A program made the translations under genes and the position numbers. The notes under the pieces were generated by a model. That model was not told the origin of the DNA. It saw only the letters and a program-made list of their open reading frames with translations, and did no database searches. Below are positions 6,695 to 14,486 of a stretch of DNA of 15,840 nucleotides, one piece after another; the first letter of the stretch is position 1; each line of letters opens with the position of its first letter. Source of the stretch: Symbiobacteriaceae bacterium (GTDB lineage Bacteria; Bacillota; JAAYKD01; WRDA01); the NCBI GenBank assembly GCA_009783675.1, contig WRDA01000012.1:1-15840 (forward strand), read 5' to 3'.

Positions 6695-8500
6695 ATGTCG
6701 AACTACTCTGCCACATGGAGTTTAGACTCCGCTTTCACGGGCGGCAGTTCTTCTCCCGAGTTGGCTTCTGAACTACAGACTCTCGCTGAGGAGCTTCCTG
6801 CTCTCTTACACCGCTTGAAGAAGATCGACCCCCAGGATATCTCCCTGTTGACTCTCTGTCTAAATGACCTGCAGATCACAGCCACCCGCATGGTTACCTG
6901 TTCCGCTTTTATAGGCTGTCTGACCTCAGCGGATACGGAAGATCGTCAGGCTTTACTGTTATATGGGCAGACGAATCTGCTTTGGGCTGGCTTGAATGAT
7001 ATTTTGGTTCTACTGGCCAAAAAGCTTAGTGATGTGGATCCGGATTCCTGGTCTGCATTTCTGGCACAACCCGCTCTCGCAGATCTCAGATTCAACCTGG
7101 AGGAGTTAAGGCAAAAAGCTAAGGATCTCCTGCCTCTGGAACAGGAGATGATTATTAATGCATTATCTGTTAATGGATATGCCGAATGGAGTACCCTCTA
7201 CGACCGCTTAGTCGCTGGAATATATATCCCTTCCGAGGATTCTCAGGGTCTAATCAGTCAGCTTTCCGCCGGGCAGGCTTTGAATCGTCTCAATGATGCT
7301 GATGCCATAGTACGAAACTCATTACTAAAAGCATGGGAGTTCACCTGGCAGGACCACAGCGAAATAGGAGCTTTAGAACTGAATGCTCAGGTTGGTTATC
7401 GCTTGACAGTCTATAAACTACGTGGCTGGGACGACTTTATGAAGGAACCATTGCAGATGAATCGAATGCAGGCCGCTACTCTGGAGGCTATGTGGGCCAC
7501 CATTACAGAGAATAAAGCAAAGCTGGTATCCTATCTGCAACGTAAAAAAGCTCTTCTTGGCTTAAGCGAACTCAGCTGGGCTGATTTCAATGCTCCTGTG
7601 ATCCTGGCCAGGGACAATCACACCTATACCCTTGATGAAGCTGCCGAGTTCGTCATTAGACAGTTTGGCCGCTTAAGCCCAAAAATGGCGACTTACGCCG
7701 CAGAAGCATTTGCCAAGAAATGGATTGAATCCGAAAACAGACCTGGCAAAGCCATCGGGGCTTATTGCACAGGTTTTCCGACTATCGATGAGGAACGGGT
7801 TTTTATGACCTTCGATGGTAGCAGTCATGGAGTTGGCACCCTTGCTCATGAACTCGGACATGCCTTCCACTCCAGGGCTATGCAGGGGCTTCCTCTGTTA
7901 GCCAGAGAGATCGGCATGGCAGTCGCAGAAACCGGTTCTACTTTCGCGGAGATCGTCGTCGGCAATGCAGCTTTAGCCCAAGCAGAAGATGAATTACATC
8001 GCTTGAGACTCCTTGACGAAAAGATCAACAATGCCGCAGCGATGATGATGAACATCCATGCACGCTTCATTTTTGAAACCAACTTTTATCAGGCTCGTAA
8101 GCAGAGACAAATCCCGGCAAGTGAACTTAATGAAATGATGCTGGCTGCACAAAAAGAAGCATATTGTGATGCTTTAGACATCTGGCACCCTACTTTCTGG
8201 CTTTCCAAGGGCCATTTCCATGGTCACAGCGTACCTTTTTACAACTTCCCCTATACCTTCGGTTTTCTCTTCGCCAATGGAATATACGCTAGCGCCGAAG
8301 CCCTGGCAGAGGAGTTTGAAGATCGCTATATAGAACTGCTGCGAAACACTGGATCCATGGATGTAGAGGACCTGGCTAAACACTTCCTTGGCGCTGACCT
8401 GACCCGATCCGAGTTCTGGCAGATGGCTATCGACATTGCTTTGGCTGATATACCTGAGTTTCTCTCACTGAGTGCCAGGTATACTTCAGACCATCCATAA
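6695..8500 (+). CDS. M3 family oligoendopeptidase (PepF-type)
   Basis: This is a 601-residue zinc metallopeptidase that should cut short peptides in the cytoplasm. The length matches the PepF/M3 group. The zinc site is HELGH at residues 385-389, with His385 and His389 as ligands and Glu386 as catalyst. The third ligand is expected at Glu412 in AETGSTFAE. The C-terminal part has the M3 substrate-binding region, including HGHSVPFYNFPYTFGFLFA. No signal peptide is present. The start ATG is preceded by AAAGGAATG at good spacing. It is the last gene of the plus-strand run that holds the two LarA homologs. It is probably a general peptide-recycling enzyme, and a functional link to the racemases is not evident. 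No terminator hairpin was seen before the convergent thpR gene. Confidence 0.93.
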   Translation: MSNYSATWSLDSAFTGGSSSPELASELQTLAEELPALLHRLKKIDPQDISLLTLCLNDLQITATRMVTCSAFIGCLTSADTEDRQALLLYGQTNLLWAGLNDILVLLAKKLSDVDPDSWSAFLAQPALADLRFNLEELRQKAKDLLPLEQEMIINALSVNGYAEWSTLYDRLVAGIYIPSEDSQGLISQLSAGQALNRLNDADAIVRNSLLKAWEFTWQDHSEIGALELNAQVGYRLTVYKLRGWDDFMKEPLQMNRMQAATLEAMWATITENKAKLVSYLQRKKALLGLSELSWADFNAPVILARDNHTYTLDEAAEFVIRQFGRLSPKMATYAAEAFAKKWIESENRPGKAIGAYCTGFPTIDEERVFMTFDGSSHGVGTLAHELGHAFHSRAMQGLPLLAREIGMAVAETGSTFAEIVVGNAALAQAEDELHRLRLLDEKINNAAAMMMNIHARFIFETNFYQARKQRQIPASELNEMMLAAQKEAYCDALDIWHPTFWLSKGHFHGHSVPFYNFPYTFGFLFANGIYASAEALAEEFEDRYIELLRNTGSMDVEDLAKHFLGADLTRSEFWQMAIDIALADIPEFLSLSARYTSDHP

Positions 8501-8534
8501 CGAACGAGGATATCCGAGGAGCGTACTGTATCTA

Positions 8535-9077
8535 TTAAATGCAGTCTAAGTTCGAGTCGAGGGAGAAAGGTTTACTGTGAATAGGCGTATAGGTCAACAC
8601 TCCCTGACGTCGTTCCGATTTCATCAGCTCCAGACTGGTAACCTGCTCGTAAAAAGGATCGATTGCATGTGGTTGAATCGCGCAGATAATTTCCCTGCCC
8701 AGAGTGATATGCGGCATATAACGCCTGCTCTCTACCTGGAAACCGGTTTGAGAAAGCTGCTTAACCATCTCTCGGTAGAGTTCATTTAAGGCTTTACTCT
8801 CCCTGACCCCTGCCCACCAGATATCTCCGTCTGCCCGGCGGAAACAACCCACGCGGTCAAAGCAGATGGTCTGAGCAGCGCAATCGAGTTCAGCGAGAAG
8901 ATTGATCGCTGTCGCCGTCTTTCTTTGATCGCATTCGCCCAGGAAGACCAGCGTCAAATGCAGATTGTCATCCAGAGTGAAACTCCCCTGATACGACGCA
9001 ATTTTCAACTCGTCGCGTAGAGATATTAATCTGGAGCAGGTCCGGGGAGAAAAATTGAGAGCGTAAAACAGACGCAT
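8535..9077 (-). CDS. thpR: RNA 2',3'-cyclic phosphodiesterase (2'-5' RNA ligase family)
   Basis: This is a 180-residue 2H phosphoesterase of the LigT/ThpR family, which opens 2',3'-cyclic phosphates on RNA and can join 2'-5' ends in vitro. Both signature motifs are present: HLTL at residues 40-43 and HITL at 123-126. The N-terminus MRLFYALNF also fits. A longer frame from 9104 would add nine unrelated residues. The ATG at 9077 is chosen because GGGGAGGTG sits directly before it. It lies 19 bases after mnmA and closes the rarA-yigZ-mnmA-thpR run. Its position suggests a role in RNA processing or repair; the physiological substrate is not known for most bacterial members. Confidence 0.92.
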   Translation of the reverse strand: MRLFYALNFSPRTCSRLISLRDELKIASYQGSFTLDDNLHLTLVFLGECDQRKTATAINLLAELDCAAQTICFDRVGCFRRADGDIWWAGVRESKALNELYREMVKQLSQTGFQVESRRYMPHITLGREIICAIQPHAIDPFYEQVTSLELMKSERRQGVLTYTPIHSKPFSLDSNLDCI

Positions 9078-9096
9078 GATTTCACCTCCCCTTATA

Positions 9097-10167
9097 CTAG
9101 ACAATTATACCTCCGCCCAAGAGTTCGTCACCCCGATAAAAGACCACTGTCTGCCCCGGTGTCACAGCTCTCTGAGGTTTTTCGAAGAGCAGGTGACAGT
9201 TTCCTCCTACGAGAGGTGTGAGCAGCGCAGGCTCAGGATTGGCACCGTAACGAATCTTGGCAGCCACCTGAATCTCTTCATTTAGTTCGGCGAAAGCAAT
9301 CCAGTTCAACTCTGTGGCGGTTAACTCCTTGCTAAACAGATACCCGGCTTCACCTACTACTACGGTGTTAGTACCAGCATCCAGACCCAAGACATAGAGG
9401 GGTTCCTTCCAGGAGATGCCCAGGCCTCGTCTTTGGCCTATGGTATAGTTCTCAAGCCCGTTATGTTCCCCCAGAAGTGATCCGTCGTGATGGATTATTC
9501 GACCGGGAGTATAACGGGCTTGATGAGAAGACAGAGACTTAATCAAACCGGCGTAATCCCCATCAGGTACGAAGCAGATATCCTGACTTTCGATACGCGT
9601 GGCATTTGGCAATCCCCGCAACACAGCGGCTTCGCGTACATCCTTCTTCGTCATCCTGCCTAAAGGATAGATGGTCATCGCCAGCTCCTCCTGCTGAGCA
9701 CTATAGAGGACATAACTCTGATCCTTGCCACGATCAAGGCTGCGAAACAGACGATAACGATCACCATCGAACTCCACGGAAGCATAGTGTCCGGTCGCTA
9801 CAGCAGAGCACTCGAGTTCTCTGGCCTTGCGATACAGATGGCCGAAGCGAATGAAGCGGTTACACAGCACACAGGGATTCGGAGTTCTTCCTGACATGTA
9901 ACCGTTTACGAAGGGCTGGACAACATCTGCGAAGAAAGCAGCAGAAAGATTAAGAACATAAAAAGGTATCCCAAGGTGAGCAGAAACGCTGCGTGCTGCT
10001 TCCACCGCCTCCTGAGAACAACAGTTTTTGGGCATGTTCTGTTCGGAAAAACCAGGTGGGCTCCAGCCTCTAATGGTCACTCCTACCAGCTCATGTCCCT
10101 CTTCCTGCAGGAGAGCGGCTGCCAGGGAAGAATCCACCCCTCCGCTCAGAGCCATGAGAATACGCAT
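9097..10167 (-). CDS. mnmA: tRNA-specific 2-thiouridylase MnmA
   Basis: This enzyme makes 2-thiouridine at the wobble position (U34) of Lys, Glu and Gln tRNAs, using ATP to activate the uridine and persulfide sulfur. It has 356 residues, as usual. The PP-loop SGGVDSS (residues 8-14) starts the protein. Cys99 in GRTPNPCVLC and Cys198 in ESQDICFV are the catalytic pair. The C-terminal RNA-binding and beta-barrel domain is present (GQRRGLGI and following). A longer frame from 10236 overlaps yigZ. The ATG at 10167 is preferred because MRILMALSGGVDSS is the normal N-terminus and AAGGGGGA lies 12 bases upstream. The cysteine desulfurase that supplies sulfur is often a neighbour of mnmA in Bacillota but is absent here. 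Confidence 0.96.
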   Translation of the reverse strand: MRILMALSGGVDSSLAAALLQEEGHELVGVTIRGWSPPGFSEQNMPKNCCSQEAVEAARSVSAHLGIPFYVLNLSAAFFADVVQPFVNGYMSGRTPNPCVLCNRFIRFGHLYRKARELECSAVATGHYASVEFDGDRYRLFRSLDRGKDQSYVLYSAQQEELAMTIYPLGRMTKKDVREAAVLRGLPNATRIESQDICFVPDGDYAGLIKSLSSHQARYTPGRIIHHDGSLLGEHNGLENYTIGQRRGLGISWKEPLYVLGLDAGTNTVVVGEAGYLFSKELTATELNWIAFAELNEEIQVAAKIRYGANPEPALLTPLVGGNCHLLFEKPQRAVTPGQTVVFYRGDELLGGGIIV

Positions 10168-10190
10168 AGGTTCCCTGGTTCCCCCTTTAG

Positions 10191-10802
10191 TCACAGGATT
10201 TGCTCTGCCATCAACTCGACTCCACCCCTGGTCCACTCAGCGATGCGTTGCTTTAGGCCGGTAACCTCCTGAGGTTGTACCTCGGCAAGGATAGTTACAT
10301 TTTCTCCATATTCCTGTTGCAAATTTCTCGCCTGCACTTTTTCCAACTCATGGAGGATAAAACTCAGTTGCTCATAACGGCAGATCGCCGAGACTCGAGT
10401 GTAAATGATCTCCTTGCGCACTCCCGCTTCCGCTAGCACCGTGGTAGCGGTCAGATGGAAAGCTCGTATCAGGCCACCCACACCTTGTTTTTCACCAAAA
10501 TAACGCGTAACGATAACCATGGTGTTGGTTAGTTGCAGATGATCGATGGCGCGTAATATTGGCGGTCCCGCTGAGAGGGATGGTTCTCCGCCATCGGAGT
10601 AACGGCTGACCTGGGAAACTCCCAGACCAATACGATACGCCCAGCAATGGTTCTTGATCTCCGGGTGTTCTCCTCTGATCAAATTCAGGAAATCCGCAGC
10701 TTCTTCTGTAGTACACACTTCAGCGGCGCTGCCATAGAATCGGCAAGCACCTACCTGTACTTTACAGCGCCCTGATTTAGTAAGAGTGTTAAACTCGCTG
10801 AT
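10191..10802 (-). CDS. yigZ: YigZ/IMPACT family (UPF0029) protein with apparent non-standard start
   Basis: This is a conserved cytoplasmic protein of the YigZ/IMPACT family, thought to act with the translation machinery; its exact role is unsettled. Family motifs are present: WAYRIG, DGGEPSLSAGPPIL and VTRYFGEKQGVGGLIRAF. A GTG at 10718 would give only 175 residues and miss the first strand. In the same frame upstream, the segment TLTKSGRCKVQVGACRFYG fits the usual YigZ N-terminus (GRxxxxVxxSRFxg) and leads back without a stop to the TGA of rarA. No ATG, GTG or TTG lies between that TGA and 10718. Starting at ATC (10802-10800), two codons after the TGA, gives 203 residues, close to the normal length. 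AGGAG lies 12 bases before this ATC, so re-initiation after rarA is possible. A sequence error is the alternative. Confidence 0.85.
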   Translation of the reverse strand: MSEFNTLTKSGRCKVQVGACRFYGSAAEVCTTEEAADFLNLIRGEHPEIKNHCWAYRIGLGVSQVSRYSDGGEPSLSAGPPILRAIDHLQLTNTMVIVTRYFGEKQGVGGLIRAFHLTATTVLAEAGVRKEIIYTRVSAICRYEQLSFILHELEKVQARNLQQEYGENVTILAEVQPQEVTGLKQRIAEWTRGGVELMAEQIL

Positions 10803-10805
10803 AGT

Positions 10806-12158
10806 TCACTCACTCTCCTCATAGCGATCCGGCCACCAGGCAGCCAGGCGTTGGGCTATGCGTTTCTCCGCGCCATTTTCTCCGGGAAAGAAAAACCGTT
10901 CCTCTGATAGGTCGTCGGGGAGATACTGTTGCCGGACAAAATTACCAGGATAATCATGGGCGTAGAGATATCCTTTGCCATGGCCGAGTCTCACTGCACT
11001 CCTATACGATGCATCCCGCAGATGCAGTGGCACAGCTCCGAAACCTCTTTGCTGAGCGACGATATCAGCAGCTCCGGACATCGCTCTATTGACCGCATTA
11101 CTCTTGGGAGCCGTCGCAACATAGATCACTGCGTGGGAGATAGCAAACTGTGCTTCGGGCAGGCCGATCATTTCCAAAGCCTGGGCCGCTGCGACGGCTA
11201 CCTGTAGAGCCATTGAATCTGCAGTGCCAACATCCTCACTGGCGCAGATCATAACCCTGCGCATAATAAAACGCGGGTCCTCCCCTGCCGCCAGCATGCG
11301 CGACATCCAATATATTGCCGCATCGGGATCACTACCCCTCATCGACTTGATGAAAGCGGAGATGATATCGTAGTGTTGATCTCCATCTTTGTCGTAACGC
11401 AAGACTTTTTGACGAATGGCCTCTTCCATCTCCATACTGCCAATATGGATCACCCCATCAGTATTTGCCGGGGTGTTGAGGACGGCTATTTCCAGTCCGT
11501 TTAAAGCATTTCGGGCATCATATGAAGAGTTGCGTAGCAGATGTTCTCTGGCTTCCTCTGTGAGTTCAATCTGCAGACTCCCAAAACCGTTTTCCTGGTC
11601 CTTAAGAGCGCGAGTGATTATTTTGTTAAGGGCTGAGTCATCGAGAGGCTTAAGTCTTACCAACTGCGATCTGCTGACCAAAGCAGCATTGATTTCGAAA
11701 AAGGGGTTGGCAGTGGTCGCTCCTATCAGGATGATCGTACCATTTTCCACGGCTGGTAGCAGGGCATCCTGTTGTGATTTATTAAAACGGTGTATTTCGT
11801 CGATAAAGAGCACTGTGCGCCGACGATAGACCCGAAAGCGATCCCCGGCTTCACTGATGATCCGCTTAATATCGGCTACCCCGCTGGATACCGCACTGAT
11901 CTGCTCGAAATGAGCCTTGGTCGATCCTGCGATGATGGTGGCTATGGTCGTTTTACCACATCCAGGTGGACCAAAGAGTAGCAAGGAAGTGAGGCGGTCG
12001 TTTTCTATCCCACGTCTCAATGGCCGGCCAGGACCAAGGATCTCCTCTTGCCCGACCAAGTCTTCAAGGCTCTTTGGTCGCATCCTGGCAGCCAATGGCA
12101 TACCAGCTCCCTTAATATCATCCATGTATGCTGTATCGAACAGATCTATCGGTTCCAT
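10806..12158 (-). CDS. rarA: Replication-associated recombination protein A (RarA/MgsA AAA+ ATPase)
   Basis: This is a 450-residue AAA+ ATPase related to clamp loaders, which acts at stalled replication forks. The N-terminus PLAARMRPKSLEDLVGQEEIL is characteristic. Walker A is GPPGCGKTT (residues 63-71), Walker B is VLFIDE (116-121) followed by IHRFNKSQQDALLP, sensor 1 is GATTANP (146-152), and the likely arginine finger is in VSRSQ (161-165). The C-terminal tetramerisation region is complete. The ATG at 12158 has AGGGG 8 bases upstream. A GTG three codons earlier is less well placed. It is the first gene of the leftward operon, and its TGA is followed two codons later, in the same frame, by the likely yigZ start. 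An extended -10 promoter lies about 80 bases upstream. Confidence 0.96.
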   Translation of the reverse strand: MEPIDLFDTAYMDDIKGAGMPLAARMRPKSLEDLVGQEEILGPGRPLRRGIENDRLTSLLLFGPPGCGKTTIATIIAGSTKAHFEQISAVSSGVADIKRIISEAGDRFRVYRRRTVLFIDEIHRFNKSQQDALLPAVENGTIILIGATTANPFFEINAALVSRSQLVRLKPLDDSALNKIITRALKDQENGFGSLQIELTEEAREHLLRNSSYDARNALNGLEIAVLNTPANTDGVIHIGSMEMEEAIRQKVLRYDKDGDQHYDIISAFIKSMRGSDPDAAIYWMSRMLAAGEDPRFIMRRVMICASEDVGTADSMALQVAVAAAQALEMIGLPEAQFAISHAVIYVATAPKSNAVNRAMSGAADIVAQQRGFGAVPLHLRDASYRSAVRLGHGKGYLYAHDYPGNFVRQQYLPDDLSEERFFFPGENGAEKRIAQRLAAWWPDRYEESE

Positions 12159-12235
12159 GATAATCACCCCTGGCCAGAGTCATCCGCATCTCTTGAACCT
12201 GCAGGAACTGAATACAGAGATGTCGAACTTTGTCC

Positions 12236-12244
12236 ATTATATCA
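12236..12244 (-). promoter_or_regulatory. Extended -10 promoter for rarA
   Basis: Read on the minus strand this is TGATATAAT, a perfect TATAAT with the TGn extension. No good -35 box lies 16-18 bases upstream, which is normal for extended -10 promoters. Transcription would start near 12229, leaving a leader of about 70 bases before rarA. Confidence 0.5.
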
Positions 12245-12285
12245 CAGATACACAGATCATACCACTACTCAAAGGGGGTTGCACC

Positions 12286-13464
12286 ATGTCCGAAAAGATG
12301 CTCTTCATCGATGAAGCTCTTGCTTCTTTGCAGGAAAGCGGGCTCTATAACAACATTCGAGCAATTGAATCTGCTCAGGGTGCCTGGTTGCAAATCGAAG
12401 GCAAGAAAGTTTTAAACATGTGTTCCAATAATTATCTTGGTTTGGCTAACCATCCCCGCTTAGTGCAAGCCGCTAAGGCAGCTATCGACAAGTATGGAGT
12501 AGGCCCCGCTGCTGTGCGTTCCATCGCAGGAACCCAGAGCATTCACGAAGAGCTGGATCAGGAAGTGGCTAAGTTCAAGCATGCTGAAGCCGCTTTGACT
12601 CTGCAGGGAGGCTTCCTGGCAAACCAGGCAGTAATACCGTCTCTGGTCGGAAAAACCGACACCATCCTCTCAGATGAACTTAACCACGCTTCTATCATCG
12701 ATGGAGCTCGTCTTTCGAGTGCTAAAATTAAAGTCTTCCGCCACAAGGATCTGGCTCATCTCGAAGAACTGCTGCAGGGACCAAATGATGGCAGAGTGCT
12801 GGTCATCACCGATGGCGTCTTCTCCATGGACGGAGACATCGGAGACCTGGACAAGATTGTTGAGTTGTGCGAGAAGTACGGGGCCATGTCCATGGTCGAT
12901 GATGCTCATGGCGAAGGCGTTCTGGGTTCCCATGGCAGAGGAATCGTCGATCACTTCAAACTTCATGGCAGATGCGATGTGGAGATAGGCACCTTCTCTA
13001 AAGCCATAGGCACTGTAGGCGGCTTCGTGGCAGGCTCAGCCAAGCTGATAACCTACCTAAAGCAAAGAGCTCGCCCTTTCCTCTTTTCATCTGCACTGCC
13101 GGCTGCTGATGTTGGAGCTACTCTGGAAGCATTCAGGTTACTCCAGGAAAGCGACGAACTGGTGCAAAAGCTTTGGGAGAACGCACGCTTCTTTAAACAG
13201 GGTATGCAGGATCTTGGTTTTGATACGGGATTATCCCAGACCCCCATCACGCCGGTGATGATCGGCGAAGCCGATGTTGCTCGCCAGTTCAGTGCTCTAC
13301 TGTTCACCAAGGGAATATTCGCTATGGCTATAGGCTTCCCAACTGTACCACGGGGTAAGGCTCGTATCAGAGTAATGATCTCTGCCTCGCACAGTCGCGG
13401 TGATCTGGAATTCGCCTTGGAGAAGTTCGCGGCAGCAGGCAAAGAGATGGAACTTATCTCCTGA
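12286..13464 (+). CDS. kbl: 2-amino-3-ketobutyrate CoA ligase (glycine C-acetyltransferase)
   Basis: This PLP enzyme of the alpha-oxoamine synthase family splits 2-amino-3-oxobutyrate with CoA into glycine and acetyl-CoA, the second step of threonine breakdown. It has 392 residues, typical for Kbl. Diagnostic stretches are NNYLGLANHP (residues 48-57), AVRSIAGTQSIHEELD (76-91), DELNHASIIDGAR (130-142), TDGVFSMDGDI (175-185), VDDAHGEGVLG (204-214) and TFSKA, where Lys239 binds PLP. The C-terminal GFPTVPRGKARIR is strongly Kbl-like rather than BioF-like. The ATG at 12286 has AAAGGGGG 7 bases upstream; the much longer open frame from 11917 runs antisense to rarA and is not real. Threonine dehydrogenase (tdh), its usual partner, is not next to it. 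A terminator follows directly. Confidence 0.93.
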   Translation: MSEKMLFIDEALASLQESGLYNNIRAIESAQGAWLQIEGKKVLNMCSNNYLGLANHPRLVQAAKAAIDKYGVGPAAVRSIAGTQSIHEELDQEVAKFKHAEAALTLQGGFLANQAVIPSLVGKTDTILSDELNHASIIDGARLSSAKIKVFRHKDLAHLEELLQGPNDGRVLVITDGVFSMDGDIGDLDKIVELCEKYGAMSMVDDAHGEGVLGSHGRGIVDHFKLHGRCDVEIGTFSKAIGTVGGFVAGSAKLITYLKQRARPFLFSSALPAADVGATLEAFRLLQESDELVQKLWENARFFKQGMQDLGFDTGLSQTPITPVMIGEADVARQFSALLFTKGIFAMAIGFPTVPRGKARIRVMISASHSRGDLEFALEKFAAAGKEMELIS

Positions 13465-13480
13465 TATCAGCAAAACTTGC

Positions 13481-13518
13481 AAGACAGCGTTTCGATAATA
13501 GCGGAACGCTGTCTTTTT
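13481..13518 (+). terminator. Intrinsic terminator of kbl
   Basis: A perfect 11-base-pair stem (AAGACAGCGTT at 13481-13491 with AACGCTGTCTT at 13505-13515) encloses a 13-base loop and runs into a T-tract ending at 13518. It lies 17 bases after the kbl stop. It separates kbl from the transporter genes. Confidence 0.92.
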
Positions 13519-13562
13519 ATCGCAATTCCATTTCAGTTTTACCGGATTTTGGTCGTTTTCCA

Positions 13563-13578
13563 CTGCGATACTTCGCAG
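13563..13578. repeat. Short inverted repeat upstream of the transporter promoters
   Basis: CTGCGA, a 4-base gap and TCGCAG form a perfect 6-base inverted repeat just upstream of the first -10 box. It may be an operator half-site pair or chance. No regulator gene is adjacent. Confidence 0.3.
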
Positions 13579-13588
13579 AGCCTCAGTA

Positions 13589-13597
13589 TGATATAAT
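13589..13597 (+). promoter_or_regulatory. Possible extended -10 promoter upstream of the ABC transporter
   Basis: TGATATAAT is the same extended -10 nonamer as the one before rarA. No -35 box is evident. It lies about 60 bases before the permease start and just upstream of a second, better promoter. Confidence 0.4.
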
Positions 13598-13599
13598 TA

Positions 13600-13628
13600 T
13601 TGCGACCTACCGCTGCAGGCTGTATAAT
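13600..13628 (+). promoter_or_regulatory. Sigma-70-type promoter of the ABC transporter operon
   Basis: A -35 box TTGCGA (13600-13605) and a perfect -10 box TATAAT (13623-13628) are separated by 17 bases. Transcription should begin near 13635, about 24 bases before the first permease ATG. Confidence 0.72.
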
Positions 13629-13658
13629 ACCAAATGGCTCCCAGGAGCACACCACCTT

Positions 13659-14474
13659 ATGAGGCAGGTGATTACCGTTAGTGAATCATTGCATATACAA
13701 GCTGGTAAACTGGTGCTAATGGCTCGCCTTAAAGCCGAAGAACGCCTACGTGGCGGCTTAGCTTTCCTGTTGATGGACGTCAGTCTGCGTCTTTTCGCAG
13801 TTGTCCCCTTGCTTTTCTTATGGCGAGGCATATTTGCATCCGGATCAGCATCCGATCTCGGTTTGACACTGGAACAGCTGTTATCCTACACTCTGTTGAG
13901 TGCCATCTTACGAGAGCAGTTATTGGTTCAAACTCCAGCATCTGAGTGGTTGTATCAAGGGTTGTTCCTCTCACTCTACCAAAGACCAATGGGTGTTTTC
14001 ACGCAGATTGTTGCTCTCACAGTGGGAGGATGGATGCCTAACCTATTGCTCTGCTCATTGCCTATGGCTCTGGTAGGACCTCTCTTCGGTATCCGTACTC
14101 TGCCTGTTAACTCATTATTTGCCTTGAGCTTACTGCTTTCCATCACAGTTGGTTTCGCCATTGATCTTATGTTTGCCTGTTTGCTAATCCGCATGCAGCG
14201 AATGTCCTGGATTGTCACTTCCATCCGCAGGGCTGTAATGACCTTCTTTTCCGGGAGTTTAATACCCTTTGCAGCCTTCCCATGGGGTATCGGAGACTGG
14301 ATGCAATACTCCCCATTCGGTGCTCTGGCAGGTGCACCATTGGCCATCGCCGTCGGCAGCAGTCAGTCAAAAGTGCTCATCCTGAGCCAGTTGCTTTGGT
14401 GCATTGTCTTGTGGCCGTCGCTGTTCCACGTCTTTAAGCACACCCGTAATCAGATGATGTCTTATGGTGGATAG
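13659..14474 (+). CDS. ABC-2 family transporter permease (first of two)
   Basis: This is a 271-residue integral membrane protein with about six hydrophobic segments. Clear ones include FLLMDVSLRLFAVVPLLFLW near residues 36-56, a Gly/Leu-rich pair around 120-150, ALSLLLSITVGFAIDLMFAC, and the C-terminal LLWCIVLWPSLFHVF. Size and layout match the ABC-2 permeases that come in pairs with a COG4586-type ATPase, as exporters of drugs, lipids or glycans. The ATG at 13659 has AGGAG 11 bases upstream and lies just after a good promoter. The second permease follows after 12 bases. The two probably form a heterodimeric channel. The substrate is unknown. Confidence 0.82.
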   Translation: MRQVITVSESLHIQAGKLVLMARLKAEERLRGGLAFLLMDVSLRLFAVVPLLFLWRGIFASGSASDLGLTLEQLLSYTLLSAILREQLLVQTPASEWLYQGLFLSLYQRPMGVFTQIVALTVGGWMPNLLLCSLPMALVGPLFGIRTLPVNSLFALSLLLSITVGFAIDLMFACLLIRMQRMSWIVTSIRRAVMTFFSGSLIPFAAFPWGIGDWMQYSPFGALAGAPLAIAVGSSQSKVLILSQLLWCIVLWPSLFHVFKHTRNQMMSYGG

Positions 14475-14486
14475 GAGATAATACCG

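Noticed and set aside
10168..10236. Upstream start for mnmA
   Set aside because: It would add 23 residues with no homology and overlap the end of yigZ.
10806..10808. Reassigned TGA (readthrough joining RarA and YigZ)
   Set aside because: Other genes here (kbl, the ATPase) end normally at TGA and no in-frame TGA interrupts any gene. RarA also has its usual length, so code reassignment is not supported; local readthrough is kept only as a minor option.
11917..12285. Long upstream extension of the kbl frame, giving 515 residues
   Set aside because: The extension runs antisense to rarA, has no family match, and the ATG at 12286 has an excellent ribosome binding site and the usual Kbl N-terminus.
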